From Ruminococcaceae bacterium UBA7135 (GTDB lineage Bacteria; Bacillota; Clostridia; Oscillospirales; Ruminococcaceae): a DNA stretch of 8,321 nt. The position numbers and the translations under genes are program-made. The notes beneath the pieces were generated by a model that searched no databases, was not told where the DNA came from, and was given only the letters and a program-made list of their open reading frames with translations. The stretch lies in assembly GCA_002492075.1 (NCBI GenBank), contig DKXD01000035.1, positions 2,633 through 10,953 on the forward strand, given 5' to 3'. This document shows, piece after piece, positions 5,729 through 8,321 of the stretch. The stretch's first letter is position 1. Each line of letters starts with the position of its first letter.

Positions 5729-6328
5729 ATGAAAAAATCGGAAAAGACGGAATCAACGATAGCGAAAATAATAAAGGCAGCGATGAACGAATTTGGCGCC
5801 AATGGTTATGTATGCGGTAAGGTGAACAATATCTGCAAAAGCGGTATCAATAAAGGTCTTATATATCATAACTTCAAGGACAAGGATGAGCTTTATCTTA
5901 AATGTCTGGAGAAAAGCTGTGAAACGCTGGTTAAGATTATCACAGAAAGTGGGAGTTCGTCCGATCTGCTGCGGTATATGAGCGTTCGTATATCTTATTT
6001 TAAGGAATACCCGAACGAGGCGCATATTCTTTTTGAGGCAATATTGCAGCCGCAGGAGCATTTGCGAAATGAGATACAAAAAATATTGCAGCCGTTTGAG
6101 GATGTCAATGAGAAAATCCGCCGTTCGGTGGTTTCGTCTGTCAAATTGCGCGACGGAATAACCGAAGAGGACGCGATGGAGTACTTCAGGCAAATGCAGC
6201 ATATGTTCAACGGATATTTTGCCGCGCGGAATATTCCGTTTGACGAGATGCTCAATAAACACGAAGCGTACTTGCCTAAACTGCTTAATATTATGTTGTA
6301 CGGAATTGCCAAAGGGGGTAATGAATAG
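5729..6328 (+). CDS. TetR/AcrR-family transcriptional regulator
   Basis: A 199-residue one-component regulator. The N-terminal helix-turn-helix domain spans about residues 8-55, with AAMNEFGANGY (17-27) and SGINKGLIYHNFKDKDELYL, which matches the classic TetR pattern of Gly-x-x-Lys-Gly-x-x-Tyr-x-x-Phe. The remaining all-helical part is the ligand-binding and dimerisation domain and is too variable to predict the ligand. The start at ATG 5729 fits the domain boundary; upstream of it is only a weak GGGG element, so translation may be modest. An operator-like dyad lies on the promoter. The stop TAG shares its last base with the GTG start of the antiporter, which indicates translational coupling and makes that transporter the likely regulated target. 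Confidence 0.94.
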   Translation: MKKSEKTESTIAKIIKAAMNEFGANGYVCGKVNNICKSGINKGLIYHNFKDKDELYLKCLEKSCETLVKIITESGSSSDLLRYMSVRISYFKEYPNEAHILFEAILQPQEHLRNEIQKILQPFEDVNEKIRRSVVSSVKLRDGITEEDAMEYFRQMQHMFNGYFAARNIPFDEMLNKHEAYLPKLLNIMLYGIAKGGNE

Positions 6329-7542
6329 TGCTGTTTTTAAGGTGGGCTGCGGTGCTTGTTTTGGCAGCGCTCGCGGGATGGCTGATATCTAAGTTCAAGC
6401 TGCCGTCCATTCTGGGTTGGTTGATCATCGGAATGGTTTTTGGTCCGCACGCTCTGGGTATCATATCTCAGGAAGTTCTGGACGTGGAGTGGTATAAAGC
6501 CGTTATAATGTGGATGCAGTGCGCATTCGGATTGATGCTCGGAACGGAGCTTGTATGGAAAAAACTGAAAAATTACGGTAAAGGGCTGATTGTCACAACA
6601 TTAACGCAATCGCTGGGAACCTTTTTCCTCGTAACGCTTGTTTTCGGGATCATATTCGGATTGACCGGCGTTCCGATTTATCTCGCTTTCATCTTTGGCG
6701 GTATCGCGTTAGCTACCGCCCCGGCTCCCGCACTGTCAATCGTCAACGAATTTCACGCGAAGGGTCCCGTTACCGATACGCTGCTGCCGATGGCGGTACT
6801 GGACGATGTAGTGGCGATCGTGGTTTTCTTCACGGTTAATTCTGTTGTATCGGGATTTGCTTCAGGCGGCTCGCTGCCGCTGTATATGATACCGCTGATG
6901 GTGTTGCTTCCGATAATTATCGGTATAGCTGTGGGGTTTCCCGCGGGTCTGCTCTTGAAAAAAACCAAATGGCGTATACAAACGCTCGCGGTTTTGATCG
7001 CGGGTATCACACTGACCGTCGGTATCGGTTGGTTCGTTAATACCCAATTATCGGGAATAACGCTGAACTATATGCTGATGGGCGTTTCATTTTCCGCTGT
7101 GTTTACAAATATGGTCGGTGAGGATCGCATAAAAGAGATAACGACCTTTTTTCACCCGATCTTAGCCGTCAGTCTGCTTGCGGCTATCGTCGACCTCGGT
7201 GCTCCGCTCAATTATCATCTGATCTTAGGCGCGGGGCTGTACACGTTCATATATATCGCCGCGAGGGGAGCGGGAAAATATTTCGGAGCGCGGCTCGGTG
7301 CAAAGGCAATGAAAATGCCCGATACCGTGCAAAAATATCTCGGGCTTACATTGCTGCCTCATTCGGGAGTTTCGATTGTTTTTACCGGGATAGCCTGCTC
7401 GACGCTTGCAGCTAGACCCGAGCTTGCCGGAATCGTGCAGGGTACTATCGCAGCAGCTGCCGTTATCAACGAGATCATAGCCGTTATCGCCGCCAAAAAG
7501 GGCTTTGAATTTTCGGGGGAGCTTAACACATCAAAAAACTGA
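6328..7542 (+). CDS. CPA-family cation/proton antiporter
   Basis: A 404-residue integral membrane protein of the sodium/hydrogen exchanger fold (PF00999-like), with about 12-13 hydrophobic segments from residue 4 to about 390 and no C-terminal TrkA-N domain. ATAPAPALSIVNEFHAKGPV (129-148) followed by LPMAVLDDVVAIVVF (153-167) corresponds to the unwound helix and the Asp-Asp ion-binding pair, here Asp159-Asp160, found in electrogenic antiporters such as NapA and NhaA. ARGAGKYFGARLG (312-324) is another family signature. It would exchange Na+, K+ or a related ion for protons across the cytoplasmic membrane; the substrate cannot be read from sequence. The GTG start at 6328 overlaps the TetR stop by one base and follows GGGGG at 6314-6318. 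Pairing with a TetR regulator suggests induction by an unknown ligand. Confidence 0.9.
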   Translation: MLFLRWAAVLVLAALAGWLISKFKLPSILGWLIIGMVFGPHALGIISQEVLDVEWYKAVIMWMQCAFGLMLGTELVWKKLKNYGKGLIVTTLTQSLGTFFLVTLVFGIIFGLTGVPIYLAFIFGGIALATAPAPALSIVNEFHAKGPVTDTLLPMAVLDDVVAIVVFFTVNSVVSGFASGGSLPLYMIPLMVLLPIIIGIAVGFPAGLLLKKTKWRIQTLAVLIAGITLTVGIGWFVNTQLSGITLNYMLMGVSFSAVFTNMVGEDRIKEITTFFHPILAVSLLAAIVDLGAPLNYHLILGAGLYTFIYIAARGAGKYFGARLGAKAMKMPDTVQKYLGLTLLPHSGVSIVFTGIACSTLAARPELAGIVQGTIAAAAVINEIIAVIAAKKGFEFSGELNTSKN

Positions 7543-7741
7543 AATTCGGCTGTTACGATGAGCCTGTCAAAGTGTCTTGTTCAACTGATTCCGGTGGTGG
7601 GACTTGAATTGAAATAATAACTTTTTGTAAAATCTGTAAAACTGCATAATAGCGCGGCTTGCGGCAACTTGCAAATAACTCGCGTTGCATAAATTAACGA
7701 AAGTTTTGGTAACTTTAAGGACAAATAATGGACAGTAAAAC
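7543..7741. other. Non-coding gap after the antiporter, with a tRNA-like scrap
   Basis: AT-rich sequence without a credible gene; a 75-codon minus-strand frame (7567-7794) has only a TTG start and an unnatural composition. There is no obvious terminator right after the antiporter. Positions 7586-7608, read on the minus strand, give TTCAAGTCCCACCACCGGAA and a few more bases, resembling the T-loop 3' half and acceptor strand of a tRNA gene without the rest of the molecule. Confidence 0.4.
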
Positions 7742-7770
7742 TTGTCAATTACTAACGAATTTGTTACAAT
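7742..7770 (+). promoter_or_regulatory. Possible promoter for a short transcript
   Basis: TTGTCA (7742-7747) and TACAAT (7765-7770) are 17 bases apart, each one base away from consensus, in an AT-rich setting that could produce such a match by chance. A start near 7777 would be followed 125 bases later by a strong terminator and by no gene. Confidence 0.4.
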
Positions 7771-7776
7771 GGCAAC

Positions 7777-7905
7777 CTTTACAAAACAAGACAATATTCA
7801 TTAGGCAAATTCAAATTGTCAAGATTTCGATTTTAAGCAGTTTATGTTTAAAATGCGAAAATAACTTTAATAATTGGGAACCGACCTCACAAGAGGTCGG
7901 TTTTT
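7777..7905 (+). ncRNA. Candidate small RNA, about 130 bases
   Basis: This is the stretch between the promoter-like sequence at 7742-7770 and the strong terminator at 7879-7905. The only ATG frames inside it are a few codons long and lack a ribosome binding site. I do not recognise a known RNA family. The alternative is that it is simply the 3' untranslated end of the antiporter operon, whose own terminator is otherwise not evident. Confidence 0.28.
7879..7905 (+). terminator. Strong intrinsic terminator
   Basis: AACCGACCTC and GAGGTCGGTT form a perfect ten-pair stem (7879-7888 and 7893-7902) around the tetraloop ACAA, and the stem runs into a TTTTT tract (7901-7905). The T-run is on the plus strand only. 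It ends either the antiporter operon or the short transcript proposed upstream. Confidence 0.9.
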
Positions 7906-7995
7906 GATTTCCATACGCAAAGTGCCATATATAATACTTTCGGCTTAAGGGAAAGTGTGTTTTTCGTTTTCTTTCCCCATTGAAGAGAGAAGTTT

Positions 7996-8321
7996 AGAGT
8001 CTGTTCACATTAAAGTCGCATCTAAAACCATGACCAGAGAAATAACCGCAAGAAAAACGATATCAAGTTTATCGTATCGTGTAAACACCTTGCGGAAGCG
8101 TTTCAGCCGACGAAAATATCTTTCAATTTCATTTCTGCGTTTGTATAATTCTTTGTCATAATCCCATGGTTCTTTTCTATTTCTCTTAGGCGGGACAGCG
8201 GGAATAAAGCCACTATTCAATGTGGCTTGACGCGTAGCTTCGTCTTCGTAAGCGCGATCCATAAGCAGCGGGTGATTATCATATGAAACTATATTCACGA
8301 TTAAAACTCTGCCCTCAGGGG
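7996..8321 (-). mobile_element. IS5-family insertion sequence, 3' end, truncated by the window
   Basis: The transposase reading frame ends at 8005. The sequence GAGTCTGTTCACATT starting near 7997 resembles the terminal inverted repeats of IS5-type elements, which often lie a few bases beyond the transposase stop. Its partner repeat is outside the window, so the end is only a guess. The element sits about 90 bases beyond the strong terminator, and nothing intact appears to be interrupted on the visible side. Confidence 0.65.
8005..8321 (-). CDS. IS5-family DDE transposase, C-terminal part
   Basis: The minus-strand frame stays open to the right edge (PEGRVLIVNIVSYDN at the edge), so the GTG at 8296-8298 is not a true start and the protein is cut by the window. 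The visible 105 residues end in DATLM. LLMDRAYE contains the second catalytic aspartate of the DDE triad. YKRRNEIERYFRRLK matches the IS4/IS5 signature Y-(2)-R-(3)-E-(6)-K exactly and supplies the catalytic glutamate. PPKRNRKEPWDYDKELYKRR is typical of clostridial IS5 relatives. The enzyme would cut and rejoin the ends of its own element. In this group the gene is often split into two overlapping frames; that cannot be judged here. Confidence 0.92.
   Translation of the reverse strand, partial: PEGRVLIVNIVSYDNHPLLMDRAYEDEATRQATLNSGFIPAVPPKRNRKEPWDYDKELYKRRNEIERYFRRLKRFRKVFTRYDKLDIVFLAVISLVMVLDATLM

Noticed and set aside
7650..7662. 13-base match TAGCGCGGCTTGC shared with 3984-3996
   Set aside because: A shared 13-mer is close to chance expectation in 8 kb, and the flanks do not align; not enough to claim a dispersed repeat.
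7567..7794. Minus-strand frame of 75 codons after the antiporter
   Set aside because: It has a TTG start without a ribosome binding site, an unnatural composition, and covers the tRNA-like scrap and promoter-like sequence.
7949..7977. GGGAAAG/CTTTCCC inverted repeat before the insertion sequence
   Set aside because: Seven pairs around a 15-base loop in low-complexity sequence with no T-run; too weak to call.
1..8321. CRISPR array, toxin-antitoxin pair, phage or defence genes
   Set aside because: No regularly spaced repeats and no recognisable products of these kinds were seen on either strand.

Overview
The window looks like a chromosomal segment of a Gram-positive anaerobe of the class Clostridia. 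The pointers are strong purine-rich ribosome binding sites of the AAAGGA type, near-consensus TTGACA-17-TATAAT promoters, a lysine riboswitch with an attached terminator, and an IS5-type transposase of a kind common in gut Clostridia. This assignment is inferred from sequence style; I could not run a database search.

Layout. Positions 1-2431 hold a minus-strand lysine/diaminopimelate operon in pathway order: promoter, lysine riboswitch, asd, dapA and the first 26 codons of dapB, which runs off the left edge. A plus-strand promoter, back to back with the dap promoter, drives a small zinc-ribbon protein and then queA (tRNA queuosine synthesis). A hairpin-rich gap of 204 bases separates queA from dcd (dCTP deaminase). 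A mostly non-coding stretch follows; it holds what looks like the decayed tail of a minus-strand gene.

Positions 4949-7542 hold two regulator units on the plus strand. The first is an HxlR-family regulator with a consensus promoter overlapped by a perfect inverted repeat. The second is a TetR-family regulator that overlaps by one base a CPA-type cation/proton antiporter. A TetR-style operator sits over the -35 region of that operon, and a strong nested hairpin lies at the start of its leader. The simplest reading is an autoregulated, ligand-inducible antiporter operon.

Positions 7543-7995 carry no convincing protein gene. They do hold a promoter-like sequence and a textbook terminator about 130 bases apart (a possible small RNA), and a short piece resembling the 3' end of a tRNA gene. 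The right edge is the 3' part of an IS5-family insertion sequence whose transposase runs out of the window.

I did not find a clearly new multi-gene system. The points most worth a second look are regulatory: the riboswitch antiterminator pairing, the HxlR dyad, the TetR operator plus leader hairpin, the candidate small RNA and the switch-like hairpins before dcd.
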